In this document: positions 16,326 to 25,396 of the stretch, piece by piece
Layout of the letters: the number at the start of each line of letters is the position of its first letter
How positions within the stretch are numbered: position 1 is the stretch's first letter
Assembly (NCBI GenBank): GCA_937967375.1
Contig: CALCJF010000039.1
Location: forward strand, 19,404 to 83,403
DNA length: 64,000 nt
Source: an uncultured Leucobacter sp.
Lineage (GTDB): Bacteria > Actinomycetota > Actinomycetes > Actinomycetales > Microbacteriaceae
Direction of reading: 5' to 3'
Program-made: the position numbers and the translations under genes
The notes under the pieces: model-generated
What the model saw: the letters and a program-made list of their open reading frames with translations, nothing else
The model's database searches: none
What the model was told of the DNA's origin: nothing

Positions 16326-17552
16326 TCAGACATTCAGCGAGGATCGCGCACCCAGGCTCTCGGGGTGAAAGCCGGCCGCGAGCTTGTAGTCGGCGGCGAT
16401 GCTCTCGAGCTCTTCCCTCGAGATCACGTCGTACACGTTCGCGAAGCCCTCGGGAGCCCGCTCACGAGCAATCTGCATCACGCGCTCTGGCCCGGTCTGT
16501 CGCGTCAGCTCGAGCAGCCTGGTGCAGGCCGGGCGGCGAGCGTCTTCGTAGGCCTTGAGCGCCGCCTCGACGGTCGGCTCGGTGGCCAGGTGATACGCGA
16601 AGGTGCGGGCGTCGAGGGTGGCCTGCGAGCCGCCGTTCGAGCCGTTCGGGTACATCGCGTGCGCGGCATCGCCGAGCAGCGCGAGGTTGCCGAACGTCCA
16701 TTCTGGCAGGGCGTCGCGGTCGACCATCGGGTACTCGAGCAGCTCTTCAGCGTCGCGAATGATCGCCGGGATGTCGAGCCAGTCGTAGCTCCAGCCCTCG
16801 AAGTGCCGCGCGACCGGCTCGCGGTCAACCTCGCGGTTCCAGTCTGCGTCGGCAGAGCCTTCGACGCGGCGCTCGGCGATGAAGTTGATGCGCTGCTTGC
16901 CGCGCTCGTCGACCCCGCTGAGCGGGTAGGCGACGAACTTCTGCTCGGCGTCGCCGACCATGATCATGGTCGTGCTGTCGAGCACCGGCTCGACCACCGC
17001 GGTACCGCGCCAGAGCGTGAGGCCGCTCCAGATCGGCTCGCCCTCCGCCGGAAAGCGCAGCTTTCGCGCCGCAGAGTGAATGCCGTCGGCCGCGACGATC
17101 ACGTCGGCTGTGATTTCTTCGCGGCTGCCATCGGACAGCTCGAATACGGCCGTGCTGCCTCGCACGTCGACGAGCTTGTGCCCGAGCCGATAGATGTCAC
17201 CGAGGCGCTGCTTTACGAGCTCGTTCAGCTCGACCTGCAAACGCCCGCGGTGCACCGACAGCTGCGGCCACTCGTAGCCGGCTGCGCGGCCGCGCGGCTC
17301 GCTCCAGATCTGCTGCCCCTGGCGGTTGAAGTAACTGAGCGTGTTCGGCTCGACACCGAGCGCAGCAATGCGGTCGACGATGCCGAGCTCGGTGAACTCG
17401 CGCACCGCGTGCGGCAGCAGGTTGACGCCGACGCCGAGGCCGCGAATCTGCTCGCTGCGCTCGGCGATGACGATGTCTTTGAAACCCGCGGCCTCGAGGC
17501 TCAGCGCGGTGACCGGGCCGGCGATGCCGGCTCCGATGATGAGAATGCGCAC
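16326..17552 (-). CDS. FAD-dependent aromatic-ring-type monooxygenase
   Basis: GTG at 17552 is chosen because AAAGGAG lies 8 bases upstream and the first residues form the flavin-binding strand RILIIGAGIAGPVTALSLEAAGF; this gives 408 residues. DVIVAADGIHSAARKL (DG motif) and LALLGDAAHAMYPNGSNGGS (GD motif) confirm the PHBH/salicylate-hydroxylase fold, which uses NAD(P)H and O2 to hydroxylate aromatic or similar rings. The upstream extension to 17714 would intrude into the ABC ATPase gene. Its place after a peptide-type ABC operon suggests it acts on the imported or hydrolysed compound; that is inference. Confidence 0.88.
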   Translation of the reverse strand: MRILIIGAGIAGPVTALSLEAAGFKDIVIAERSEQIRGLGVGVNLLPHAVREFTELGIVDRIAALGVEPNTLSYFNRQGQQIWSEPRGRAAGYEWPQLSVHRGRLQVELNELVKQRLGDIYRLGHKLVDVRGSTAVFELSDGSREEITADVIVAADGIHSAARKLRFPAEGEPIWSGLTLWRGTAVVEPVLDSTTMIMVGDAEQKFVAYPLSGVDERGKQRINFIAERRVEGSADADWNREVDREPVARHFEGWSYDWLDIPAIIRDAEELLEYPMVDRDALPEWTFGNLALLGDAAHAMYPNGSNGGSQATLDARTFAYHLATEPTVEAALKAYEDARRPACTRLLELTRQTGPERVMQIARERAPEGFANVYDVISREELESIAADYKLAAGFHPESLGARSSLNV

Positions 17553-17616
17553 GATTGCAACTCCTTTTGGTCTTGAGTGAACGGTTTTGCGACGAGCGTC
17601 GCCGACCCTCCGGGCG

Positions 17617-19263
17617 TTACGCCCAGGCAGGCTTCGGCACCGAGTCGATGAGCAGCCTCGTGTACTCGTGCTGCGGCGAGCCGAGCAGCGCCTCGGTCGT
17701 CCCTGCCTCGACAATCTCGCCGCGGCGCATCACGACGGTCTCGTCGCAGACGCGGCGCACGACGCCGAGGTCGTGGCTGATGAACAGCACGGTGAGGCCG
17801 CGCTCCTCGCGCACCCGGGCCACCATGTCGAGCACCTGAGCCTGCACCGACACGTCGAGCGCGCTCGTCGCCTCATCCATGACGAGCAGCTCGGGCTCGA
17901 TGCCGACGGCGCGCGCGATCGCGACGCGCTGCCGCTGCCCACCCGAGAGCGTGCGCGGCAGCGCCTGCGCGTACTCGGGCGAGAGCCCCACGTCGTCGAG
18001 CAGCTCGAGCACCTGGTTCTTGATGTCGCTCGCGCTGCCCTGGTGGTGCAGCCGAAGCGTGTCTTCGATGGCACGACCAACGGGAATGCGCGGGTCGAGT
18101 GAAAGGTATGGGTCTTGAAACACCATCTGCACACTGCGAGCCCTGGCGATGCGCTCCTCGCGGCCCTTCGGGGCGGTCGCGCGCTCCTTGCCACCGATGA
18201 GCAGCTCACCCGAGTCCGGCTGCTCGAGGCCGACGATCATGCGCGCGAGTGTCGACTTGCCCGAGCCCGACTCCCCCACCACCCCAAGGGCCTTGCCGCG
18301 GGCGATCGAGATCGAGGCGCCAGCGACTGCGGTCACCGCGGCCTTGCCGCGCGGGTGGTACGTCTTCGCGAGGTCTCGCGTGTAGAGCATGACGTCGCTG
18401 TCGATCGGCAGAGCGTCGCCCTGCCCGCCGGCAGGCAGCTCGTTCTCGGCGCTGGCCGATCCTCGCGCCGCGTCTTCGTTCGAAGCCCTGACCTCGACCG
18501 ACGGCGTCGCCGCGATGAGCCGCTTCGTGTACTCGGCCGTGGGGTGCTGGAAGATCTCGCGGGCGCTGCCCTGCTCTTCGACCCTGCCCGCGCTCATCAC
18601 GTAGACGCGGTCGCAGATCGATGCGGCGAGGTTCAGGTCGTGCGTGATGAACAGCATGCCCATGCCGCGGCTCGCCCGCTGCTCGGCCAGCACGTCGATG
18701 ATCTCGGCCTGGGTCGTAACGTCGAGTGCGGTCGTCGGCTCGTCGCAGATCAGCAGCTTCGGTGAACTCGTGAGCGCACCAGCGATCATGACGCGCTGCA
18801 GCATGCCGCCCGAGAATTCGTGCGGATACTGGCCCAGGTGCTCCTCGGGGCGCGGCAGGCGCACGGCGCGCAGCAGCTCGGCCGCGGTTTCGCGAGCCTT
18901 GCCGGCCGGCACCCCTTGGCAAAGCCTGAGCGACTCGGTCATGTGGTCGCCGAGCGTGCGCATCGGGTTGATGCCCGCGCGCGGGTCTTGGAAGATCATG
19001 GCCGCGCTGTGGCGGCGCACTTCGAGCAGCTCGGCGGTAGTTGCGCCGATGACGTCGTGACCATCGATCGTGACAGAACCGCCCATGATCGCGCGGTCGG
19101 GCAGCAGGCCGAGCACCGAGCGTGCCGTGAGCGACTTGCCCGAACCCGACTCGCCGACGAGGCCGACGGTCTCGCCAGCCTCGACGCGGATCGAGATGCC
19201 GTCGAGCAATCGTTTGCCATTCGGCAGATCGAGTGTGAGATCTGTGATGTCGAGCAGGCTCAT
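17617..19263 (-). CDS. Peptide-type ABC transporter, fused double ATPase (DppD-DppF)
   Basis: One 548-residue chain carries two complete nucleotide-binding domains. The first has Walker A GLVGESGSGKSLTARS, signature FSGGMLQRVMIAG and Walker B LLICDEPTTALDV. The second, after a linker near residues 255-290, has GVVGESGSGKSTLARM, LSGGQRQRVAIARAV and LLVMDEATSALDV. Such DppDF fusions energise oligopeptide/nickel-type importers. The start overlaps the dppC stop by four bases. All catalytic motifs are intact, in contrast with the second Dpp system in this window. Confidence 0.95.
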   Translation of the reverse strand: MSLLDITDLTLDLPNGKRLLDGISIRVEAGETVGLVGESGSGKSLTARSVLGLLPDRAIMGGSVTIDGHDVIGATTAELLEVRRHSAAMIFQDPRAGINPMRTLGDHMTESLRLCQGVPAGKARETAAELLRAVRLPRPEEHLGQYPHEFSGGMLQRVMIAGALTSSPKLLICDEPTTALDVTTQAEIIDVLAEQRASRGMGMLFITHDLNLAASICDRVYVMSAGRVEEQGSAREIFQHPTAEYTKRLIAATPSVEVRASNEDAARGSASAENELPAGGQGDALPIDSDVMLYTRDLAKTYHPRGKAAVTAVAGASISIARGKALGVVGESGSGKSTLARMIVGLEQPDSGELLIGGKERATAPKGREERIARARSVQMVFQDPYLSLDPRIPVGRAIEDTLRLHHQGSASDIKNQVLELLDDVGLSPEYAQALPRTLSGGQRQRVAIARAVGIEPELLVMDEATSALDVSVQAQVLDMVARVREERGLTVLFISHDLGVVRRVCDETVVMRRGEIVEAGTTEALLGSPQHEYTRLLIDSVPKPAWA

Positions 19264-20126
19264 GCCGTGACACCTCCTCCAATGCGCTCAGAGAGCTCTT
19301 CTCCGATGATGTTGACTGCGACGACCACGATCACGACCGCGATTGCCGGAACCATGGCGGGCAGAAAGTGCCCGCCGACGATGCCGGTCTGCGCCTCGTT
19401 GATCATCGCGCCCCAGTCGGACTGCGGCGCCTGCACGCCGAGACCAAGGAACGAAAGGCCCGCAAGCTCGGCGAGCACGTAGCCGAAGTTCAGCGTCGAC
19501 TGCGCGCCGACGATGGGGGTGATGTTTGGCAGCACGCGCCGCAGCGCGATCCAGGCGCCACCGAAGCCCTGCACCCGGTACGCGGCGACGTAGGGGCGAT
19601 TGCGCTCGGCCGCGACGAGCGAGCGCGTGAGGCGGGCCACGAACGGCGCGTAGGCGAGACTCATGGCGATGACCGGTGCGACGAGCCCCTTGCCGAAGAG
19701 CGCGACCGCCATGATCGCGATCAGCAGCGACGGAAACGCGAAGATCACGTCGAAGATTCGGCCGAGCAGCGCGTCGATCCAGCCGCCCCGCCAACCCGCT
19801 AGCAGGCCGAGCAGGATGCCGACGATGGTCGAGAAGACCACGACGAGCAGCGGGCCGAGCAGCGCGGTGCGGGCACCGAAGATCATGCGGCTCAGAATGT
19901 CGCGGCCAAGGCCGTCGGTGCCGAGCCAGTGCGCAGCGCTCGGTGAAGAGTAGAACGCAAGAAAGTCGACGGCGTCGGGATCGTAGGGCGCGACAAGCGG
20001 TGCGAAGATCGCGGCAAGCGTGACAATGGCGAGCACCACGACGCTCGCGGTGAAGAGCCAGCTGGCGCGGCGCACTCGCGGCGCGCGAATGACGCGCACT
20101 GCAGTGGTTGGGTTTGGTGCGGTCAT
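19260..20126 (-). CDS. Peptide-type ABC transporter permease, DppC class
   Basis: The 288-residue permease has about six membrane segments. After the first it shows the DppC family stretch LAPYDPDAVDFLAFYSSPSA and HWLGTDGLGRDILSRMIFGARTAL. The EAA loop region reads VPGFGGAWIALRRVLPNI-like (VQGFGGAWIALRRVLPNITP). It contacts one of the two ATPase domains. Start and stop both overlap the neighbouring genes by four bases, so translation is coupled throughout this block. Confidence 0.94.
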   Translation of the reverse strand: MTAPNPTTAVRVIRAPRVRRASWLFTASVVVLAIVTLAAIFAPLVAPYDPDAVDFLAFYSSPSAAHWLGTDGLGRDILSRMIFGARTALLGPLLVVVFSTIVGILLGLLAGWRGGWIDALLGRIFDVIFAFPSLLIAIMAVALFGKGLVAPVIAMSLAYAPFVARLTRSLVAAERNRPYVAAYRVQGFGGAWIALRRVLPNITPIVGAQSTLNFGYVLAELAGLSFLGLGVQAPQSDWGAMINEAQTGIVGGHFLPAMVPAIAVVIVVVAVNIIGEELSERIGGGVTA

Positions 20127-21079
20127 CGTGCATCAGCTCCTGCGGCGGCTCTGGGATCGATCAGTGGCTCGAGCAGGTCGACGATCGCGTTCACCACGAC
20201 GAAGGCGGCGACGACGAGCAGCACGATGGTCTGCACGACCGGGAAGTCGAGGCGATCGACCGACTGCACGAGCAGCGAGCCGAGGCCGGCGATGCCGAAC
20301 GCGGCCTCGACAATGGTGCTCGCGACGAGCAGGCCGGCGACGAGCAGGCCGCTGACGGTTGCGATCGGCCCGATCGAGTTTCTGAAGACGTGGCGCCAGA
20401 TCACCGTGCCGCGCTTCAGGCCGCGGCTCGTTGCGACTTCGACGTGCTCGCGATCGATCTGCTCGACCATCGACGAGCGCGTCACCTTGCCGATCAGCAC
20501 CACGAACACGATCGTGAGGGCGAGCGACGGCAGAAACAGGTGATAAATCGTGTCGAAGAAGTTCTCGCCCGAACCGAAGGTCGGAAACCAACCGAGGCCG
20601 ACCGCGAATACTGCGATCAGCACGATCGATCCCACGAACGAGGGGATCGCGCCGAGCACCGTGAGGAAGATGAGGATGGCGCGATCCGCGAACTTGCCCT
20701 TATTGACCGCGGCGATGATGCCAGATGCCAGGCCGATGATCGCGATCATCAGGCCCGCCATCACGACCATGCCGAGGGTGACGGGCAGGCGATCGCCGAT
20801 CACCGTTGCTACCTCCTGGCGAAACTGGAGCGAACGACCGAAGTCTCCGCGAAGCATGCCGGAGACCCAATTGAAGTACTGCTGCCATGGCGGCAGATCA
20901 AGACCGTACTGCTCGGTCACGGCGGCGATCGCCTCGGGGCTCGGCTTACGACCTCGCAGCAGGAACCGCACGGGGTCGCCCGGCACCATGAAACGAGAGA
21001 AGAAGACCAGCAGCGAGGCGAGGAACAGGGTGAGCAGAAGCGCACCCAGCTTGGATGCTGTGCGTCTCACATAGGTCAT
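20123..21079 (-). CDS. Peptide-type ABC transporter permease, DppB class
   Basis: The 318-residue inner-membrane subunit forms the import channel with the DppC-class subunit. Family marks are the N-terminal RRTASKLGALLLTLFLASLLVFF, the periplasmic MVPGDPVRFLLRGRKPSPEA and the EAA-type loop TSRGLKRGTVIWRHVFRNSI near residue 220. Six membrane helices are evident. It is separated from the binding-protein gene by 84 bases that hold a perfect 14-bp hairpin, and overlaps dppC by four bases. Confidence 0.94.
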   Translation of the reverse strand: MTYVRRTASKLGALLLTLFLASLLVFFSRFMVPGDPVRFLLRGRKPSPEAIAAVTEQYGLDLPPWQQYFNWVSGMLRGDFGRSLQFRQEVATVIGDRLPVTLGMVVMAGLMIAIIGLASGIIAAVNKGKFADRAILIFLTVLGAIPSFVGSIVLIAVFAVGLGWFPTFGSGENFFDTIYHLFLPSLALTIVFVVLIGKVTRSSMVEQIDREHVEVATSRGLKRGTVIWRHVFRNSIGPIATVSGLLVAGLLVASTIVEAAFGIAGLGSLLVQSVDRLDFPVVQTIVLLVVAAFVVVNAIVDLLEPLIDPRAAAGADAR

Positions 21080-21112
21080 CGTTGTTGCTCCAGTTCAGAA
21101 CCAGCGTTGAAG

Positions 21113-21150
21113 GGATCGGTCGGCGCGTCTCGAACTGCGCCGACCGATCC
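21113..21150 (-). terminator. Intercistronic stem-loop after the substrate-binding-protein gene
   Basis: Arms 21113-21126 and 21137-21150 pair perfectly over 14 bp with a 10-base loop, 13 bases after the binding-protein stop. There is no T-run. Hairpins at this place in ABC operons usually protect or partly terminate the transcript so that binding protein is made in excess over permease; that role is inferred here. Confidence 0.78.
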
Positions 21151-21163
21151 GCGCGCTAGATAG

Positions 21164-22819
21164 TTAGCGTGCGCCGAGGGTTGCAGCCCACGGGTAGTAG
21201 AGGAAGTTGATCGAGGGCGAGAGGCCAGTTACGCGCTCACCCATGAACATCGGGTTCGGCGCTGCCGCGATCGGCAACCAGGGCAACTCGGCGTTCGCCA
21301 GCTGCTGCGCCTGAGCGGTCAGCTTGCTGCGCTCGATCGGGTCCATGGTCGACGCCGCTTCGGTCACGAGCGCGTCGTACTCGGGGTTCGACCAGTTTCC
21401 GTAGTTGCTGAACTCGCCGGTGCGCAGCACACCGTACATCTCGAGCGGGTCCGGGCTCGACAGGTACCACACGGTGTAGAAGAGATCGACGCCCTCGCGT
21501 GCGCTAGGATCAGAGAACAACGTCGTGTAAGCCGAGGGGGTCACTGTCTCGATCTTGGCGTCAAGGCCGATCGACTTCGCAGCGGCGGCGGTAGCCTGCG
21601 AGATGACCGCGAAGTCCTGGCCGATGGGAGCGGTCACGAGCGTGATCTGCTGACCCGTCGCGCCGGCCTCTTCGACGAGCTTCTTCGCAGCCTCGATGTC
21701 GAAGTCATACTTCTCGATGTCGGTAAACGCCTGCTCGGTCGCGGCCGGGTCTGCGCTGCCCCACACTGAACGGGTGGTGTGCACGTCGCTGACCTCGCCG
21801 ACGCCACTGCTCATCGCGTCAAGCACGCCCTGGCGATCGAGCGCCATCAGCAGCGCCTTGCGCACGCGCAGGTCGCCGAGGGGTCCCTCGAGGTTCGAGA
21901 CGACGAGGTTCGAGACGGCAGTGTTCATGCCGAAGAGCACGTCGCCCTTGCCCGAAGCCTGCAGCTGCTTCACCGCATCCATCGGCAGCAGCCAGGTGCC
22001 GTCGACTTCGCCCGACTTCAGTGCGTTCGTGCGCGCGGTCGAGTCGTTCATGAACACGAACTCGAATTCGGCAGACTTCGCGCGCAGCTCGTCGTTCCAG
22101 TAGGCGTCGAAGCGCTTCAGCGTGATGCTCTCGCCTGCCTTCCAGTTATCGAAGGCGAACGGGCCGGTGCAGTTGACGCCGCCGGTCGAGTTGCCGTAGT
22201 CGGGGCCGAGCTCTGCGTAGGTGGCCGCAGCGTCGACGACGCCCGCCGAGCCGCCCATGCCCTGGTTGAACTGCGAGTCGGGTACCGAAGTGGTGACGGT
22301 GACCTCCCAGTCACCGGTCTTCGAGATGTCGACCACGTTCTGATAGACGCTGAACCACGACGAGCCGATCTCGGGGTTGATGTGGCGGCTCAGCGAGGCG
22401 ACCACATCATCGGCGGTCATCTCGGTGCCGTCGTGAAACTGCACGCCCTGGCGAACCTGGTAGACCCACTTGGTCGGCTCGGGGTTCGAGAACGACTCTG
22501 CGAGGCTCGGGGAGAGCGTGAAGTCGTGGTTCAGACGCAGCAGCGACTCACAGACGTTTGCGAGCACCTGGTTGTCTGCGTAATCGAATGCGTAGGCCGA
22601 GTCGAGCGAGAAGGGCTCGGCATAGCTGGCCCACGTGATCTTGTCGAGTTCGCCCGAGGGCGCCGCGGTCTGCTCGGTGAGATCCCACTTGATGGGTGTT
22701 GTGCCCGCACCGGCATCGCCGCCGCCCGGCGAGCACGCCGTAAGCGCGAGCGCCGCGACGGCCGCGCCCGAGATGAGCGCTGCGCCTCGTCGCGCAGCGG
22801 TTCTGTTGAGAATGGACAT
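21164..22819 (-). CDS. Peptide-type ABC transporter substrate-binding lipoprotein
   Basis: Starting at ATG 22819 gives 551 residues with a lipoprotein signal: RRGAALISGAAVAALALTAC, lipobox cysteine near residue 31, then a Gly-rich linker. The mature part is an SBP_bac_5 (family 5) protein: SLAESFSNPEPTKWVYQVRQGVQFHDG near residue 110 is the family signature, and LPWLPIAAAPNPMFMGERV closes it. It is tethered outside the membrane and delivers ligand to the DppBC channel. The frame extends upstream to 22969 into the amidohydrolase gene without a signal peptide. Ligand unknown. Confidence 0.94.
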   Translation of the reverse strand: MSILNRTAARRGAALISGAAVAALALTACSPGGGDAGAGTTPIKWDLTEQTAAPSGELDKITWASYAEPFSLDSAYAFDYADNQVLANVCESLLRLNHDFTLSPSLAESFSNPEPTKWVYQVRQGVQFHDGTEMTADDVVASLSRHINPEIGSSWFSVYQNVVDISKTGDWEVTVTTSVPDSQFNQGMGGSAGVVDAAATYAELGPDYGNSTGGVNCTGPFAFDNWKAGESITLKRFDAYWNDELRAKSAEFEFVFMNDSTARTNALKSGEVDGTWLLPMDAVKQLQASGKGDVLFGMNTAVSNLVVSNLEGPLGDLRVRKALLMALDRQGVLDAMSSGVGEVSDVHTTRSVWGSADPAATEQAFTDIEKYDFDIEAAKKLVEEAGATGQQITLVTAPIGQDFAVISQATAAAAKSIGLDAKIETVTPSAYTTLFSDPSAREGVDLFYTVWYLSSPDPLEMYGVLRTGEFSNYGNWSNPEYDALVTEAASTMDPIERSKLTAQAQQLANAELPWLPIAAAPNPMFMGERVTGLSPSINFLYYPWAATLGAR

Positions 22820-22832
22820 GTTGTTGATGCTC

Positions 22833-24494
22833 CTAGTTGGTTTCGGGGCGGGTGTACACGTTGGCGCCTTCGATCCACGTCGAGACCACCGATGACAGAT
22901 GGATCTCTTCGGCGGGAACAGCGAAGGGGTTGGGCTCGATGGCGATGAGGTTGGCGAGGTAGCCTTCACGCACGTAGCCGGTGTCGTGATCTCGGTGGTT
23001 CACGTATGCCGTGCCCGAGGTGTAGGCGGCGAACGCGTCTTCGATCGAGAGGCGCTGGTGCTCCCCACCGATCGGGCCCTGCTCGATGCCCGGAGCCACT
23101 CGGGTGACGCCGATCATGATCGCCTCGATCGGATTCGCGCTCGAGACGGGCCAGTCGCTGCCTGCGGCAAGGCGCGCGCCGCCTCGCACCAGGTCGCCGA
23201 ACGGATACTGGCGCGCCTCCTGGCCCTCCTGCATGAACGGCAGGGTCAGCGTGTCGATCTGGTCTTCGTGGGTGGCCCACAGCATCTGCAGGTTCGCCAC
23301 GGCGCCGAGGTCTGCGAAGCGAGCCGCATCGGCCTCCGTCACGATCTGCAGGTGCGCGAGGTGGTGGCGGTTGTCGCTCGGACCGTTTGCCTCGCGAGCC
23401 GCGGCGACTGCGTCGAGGGCGTCGCGCACCGCGCGGTCGCCGAGTGCGTGAAAGTGCACCTGCATGCCGGCAGCGTCGAGCCGGGTCGCGGCCTCGCACA
23501 GGGTCTCATTGTCGACGAATGAGATGCCATGGTTATGCGTGTCGTGCCCGTGTGCGTCGCGGTACGGGGTGAGCATCGAGGCGGTGAAGTTCTCTGCCAC
23601 GCCGTCGACCATGATCTTGACCGTGCCTGCCTGGTAGCGCTCGCTCGTGCCGAGAGCCGCGCAGTCGTCGCGGTAGCGCAGAATATCGTCGATCTGCTCG
23701 AGGCCCTTATCGCGCTGCCACCACTGCGCACCCACGACGTGCACGCGCAGCGCGCCCTCTTCAATTGCGCGCCGATAGGCAGTTGATGAATCAGGAACAG
23801 GACCGTTGATACCGATCAAAGCATCTTGCCAACCGGTGACTCCGAGAGCGATCAACTGCTCTTGCGCGTGCAACAGCCCGCGATACGTGAGATCGGCCGA
23901 GGCCGCCGGTTTCACTCCGGTGAACAGCTCACCGGCACCCTCGTGAAAGGTGCCGGCCGGAAACCCGTCTGCCTCTCGCTCAATGCGCCCATCTGCAGGA
24001 TCCTCGGTGCCAGCGTTCAGACCCGCGGCCTCGATAGCCGCAGTGTTGGCCCAGCTGCTGTGATGGTCGCGGCTCATGAGCAGCACGGGGCGGTCAGAGA
24101 CGACGGCATCGATCGCACCGCGCAGCGGCGAACCACCAGCGAAGTGATCCATCGACCAGCCACCACCAAGAATCCAGGGCTCGTCTGGGTTTGCTGCTGC
24201 GTACCCAGCGATCAAGCGCACCGCGTGCTCGGCGCTCTCAGCCGAGGTAAGGTCGCACTGCAGCGCTTCGACGCCACCGCTCGTGGGGTGTATGTGCGCG
24301 TCTTGGAAGCCAGGCGAAAGCAAGGCACCCTGCAGATCGACTCGCCGCGTGTCCGGGCCGGCGAGCGACTCAGCCTCAGCTTCGGGCACAATCGCCGAAA
24401 TACGCTGTCCGGTCACCGCGACCGCCACGCCCTCGAGCGGCGCGCCGCTTCCGGTGAACACTGCGCCTCCAGTGAAGAGCACATCGACAGCCAT
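22833..24494 (-). CDS. YtcJ-like amidohydrolase (amidohydrolase superfamily type 3)
   Basis: ATG 24494 is preceded by AGAGGAAACAG and gives 553 residues. The metal site is intact: GFQDAHIHPTSGG (HxH) near residue 65, MQVHFHALGDRAVRDAL, RHHLAHLQIVTEADAARF and AGSDWPVSSANP (metal Asp). These proteins hydrolyse amides, N-formyl or cyclic imide bonds. It is the first gene of the leftward array and lies 13 bases before the binding-protein gene, so hydrolase and importer are made together. A second YtcJ-like gene (26357) lies on the other side of the TetR gene. Substrate unknown. Confidence 0.91.
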   Translation of the reverse strand: MAVDVLFTGGAVFTGSGAPLEGVAVAVTGQRISAIVPEAEAESLAGPDTRRVDLQGALLSPGFQDAHIHPTSGGVEALQCDLTSAESAEHAVRLIAGYAAANPDEPWILGGGWSMDHFAGGSPLRGAIDAVVSDRPVLLMSRDHHSSWANTAAIEAAGLNAGTEDPADGRIEREADGFPAGTFHEGAGELFTGVKPAASADLTYRGLLHAQEQLIALGVTGWQDALIGINGPVPDSSTAYRRAIEEGALRVHVVGAQWWQRDKGLEQIDDILRYRDDCAALGTSERYQAGTVKIMVDGVAENFTASMLTPYRDAHGHDTHNHGISFVDNETLCEAATRLDAAGMQVHFHALGDRAVRDALDAVAAAREANGPSDNRHHLAHLQIVTEADAARFADLGAVANLQMLWATHEDQIDTLTLPFMQEGQEARQYPFGDLVRGGARLAAGSDWPVSSANPIEAIMIGVTRVAPGIEQGPIGGEHQRLSIEDAFAAYTSGTAYVNHRDHDTGYVREGYLANLIAIEPNPFAVPAEEIHLSSVVSTWIEGANVYTRPETN

Positions 24495-24544
24495 CTGTTT
24501 CCTCTTTCGACTCTGAAAAATCGGGATCGGTATGGAGCGTAATC

Positions 24545-24588
24545 GACAAAATACTTTTTTGTCAAAGGCTTTGACAATATAATTGTCA
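24545..24588. promoter_or_regulatory. Cluster of three overlapping palindromes between amidohydrolase and tetR
   Basis: In the 188-base divergent gap, half-sites GACAA and TTGTC alternate: GACAAAA/TTTTGTC (24545-24551 with 24557-24563), TTGTCAAA/TTTGACAA around GGC (24559-24577), and TGACAAT/ATTGTCA around ATA (24572-24588). The middle palindrome contains TTGACA-like promoter elements on both strands. This is the natural operator for the adjacent TetR protein; binding is inferred, the symmetry is seen. Confidence 0.78.
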
Positions 24589-24682
24589 CGATTCTGCAAC
24601 TCTCTAGCCGCAGAGGTTCGCGAGATCAAAGATCAGCGCCGCGCCGCGGCGATGCCCTACGCTTGGGCAAGGAAGGAGCAGC

Positions 24683-25396
24683 ATGAGCACCACGTCAGCA
24701 GCGACGGCAACACCGTCGAAGACCGCAGCGCGACGGGGCCCCCGCAAGGTGCGTCTCGACACCACAAAGATCGTCGCCGCGGGTCTCGAGGTCGCCGAAG
24801 AAACCGGCTCAGATACCTTCTCGCCCAAGCTGCTCGGCGACAAGCTCGGAGTCGACCCTTCGGCCGTCTACCGCCACTTCCAGAGCAAGCGGCACCTGAT
24901 GGAGGCACTGCTCGACGCGGTGCACCTGCGCACGGTCGAGGCAGTGACTGCACCACCCGAGGCCTGGCGAGATCGCGTGATCCAGCTTGCCGACGCCACG
25001 CTCTCTGAGTACTGCCGATTCCCCTCGATCGCCGCCGAGGCAATGACCCTCACCACGCACGGCCCCGGTGAGCTCAGCGCAGTCGAACTGTTGCTCGATG
25101 CGTTCAGCAGAGCAGGCCTGCCCGAAGAAGAAGTCGTCAAGCAGTACGCTCTCGTTTCTGCCTACATACTTTCGATGGCCTCCGGGATCGCCCGATCCCG
25201 CGCCGACCTAGGTGAGTTGCGCCCCGCAGACCCGAGCGACGAGGGCCCTTGGCTCGACGGGCCGATCCTTGCCGACCCGCGAAGCTACCCGCTCACCGCA
25301 CGGTTCACGCTGCAACTCACCGAACTGCGCGACCGCGAAATCTTTCTGCAGGGCGTGACGAGCCTGCTCGATGCGGCCGAACGTGCCGCACAGTAG
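24683..25396 (+). CDS. TetR family transcriptional regulator
   Basis: The 237-residue protein carries an N-terminal helix-turn-helix near residues 45-70 (FSPKLLGDKLGVDPSAVYRHFQSKRHLMEALLD), the TetR hallmark being AVYRHFxSK. An Ala/Thr/Lys-rich arm of 20 residues precedes it. The C-terminal half is the ligand-binding region and resembles TetR_C-type all-helical domains. AAGGAG lies 6 bases before the ATG. It is divergent from the amidohydrolase-ABC array and overlaps the phosphatase-like gene; the palindromes at 24545-24588 are the likely binding site. The inducer would be a transported compound or its product. Confidence 0.92.
   Translation: MSTTSAATATPSKTAARRGPRKVRLDTTKIVAAGLEVAEETGSDTFSPKLLGDKLGVDPSAVYRHFQSKRHLMEALLDAVHLRTVEAVTAPPEAWRDRVIQLADATLSEYCRFPSIAAEAMTLTTHGPGELSAVELLLDAFSRAGLPEEEVVKQYALVSAYILSMASGIARSRADLGELRPADPSDEGPWLDGPILADPRSYPLTARFTLQLTELRDREIFLQGVTSLLDAAERAAQ

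Noticed and set aside
16305..17576. 423-codon plus-strand ORF
   Set aside because: It is antisense to the FAD monooxygenase, whose flavin motifs are unambiguous.
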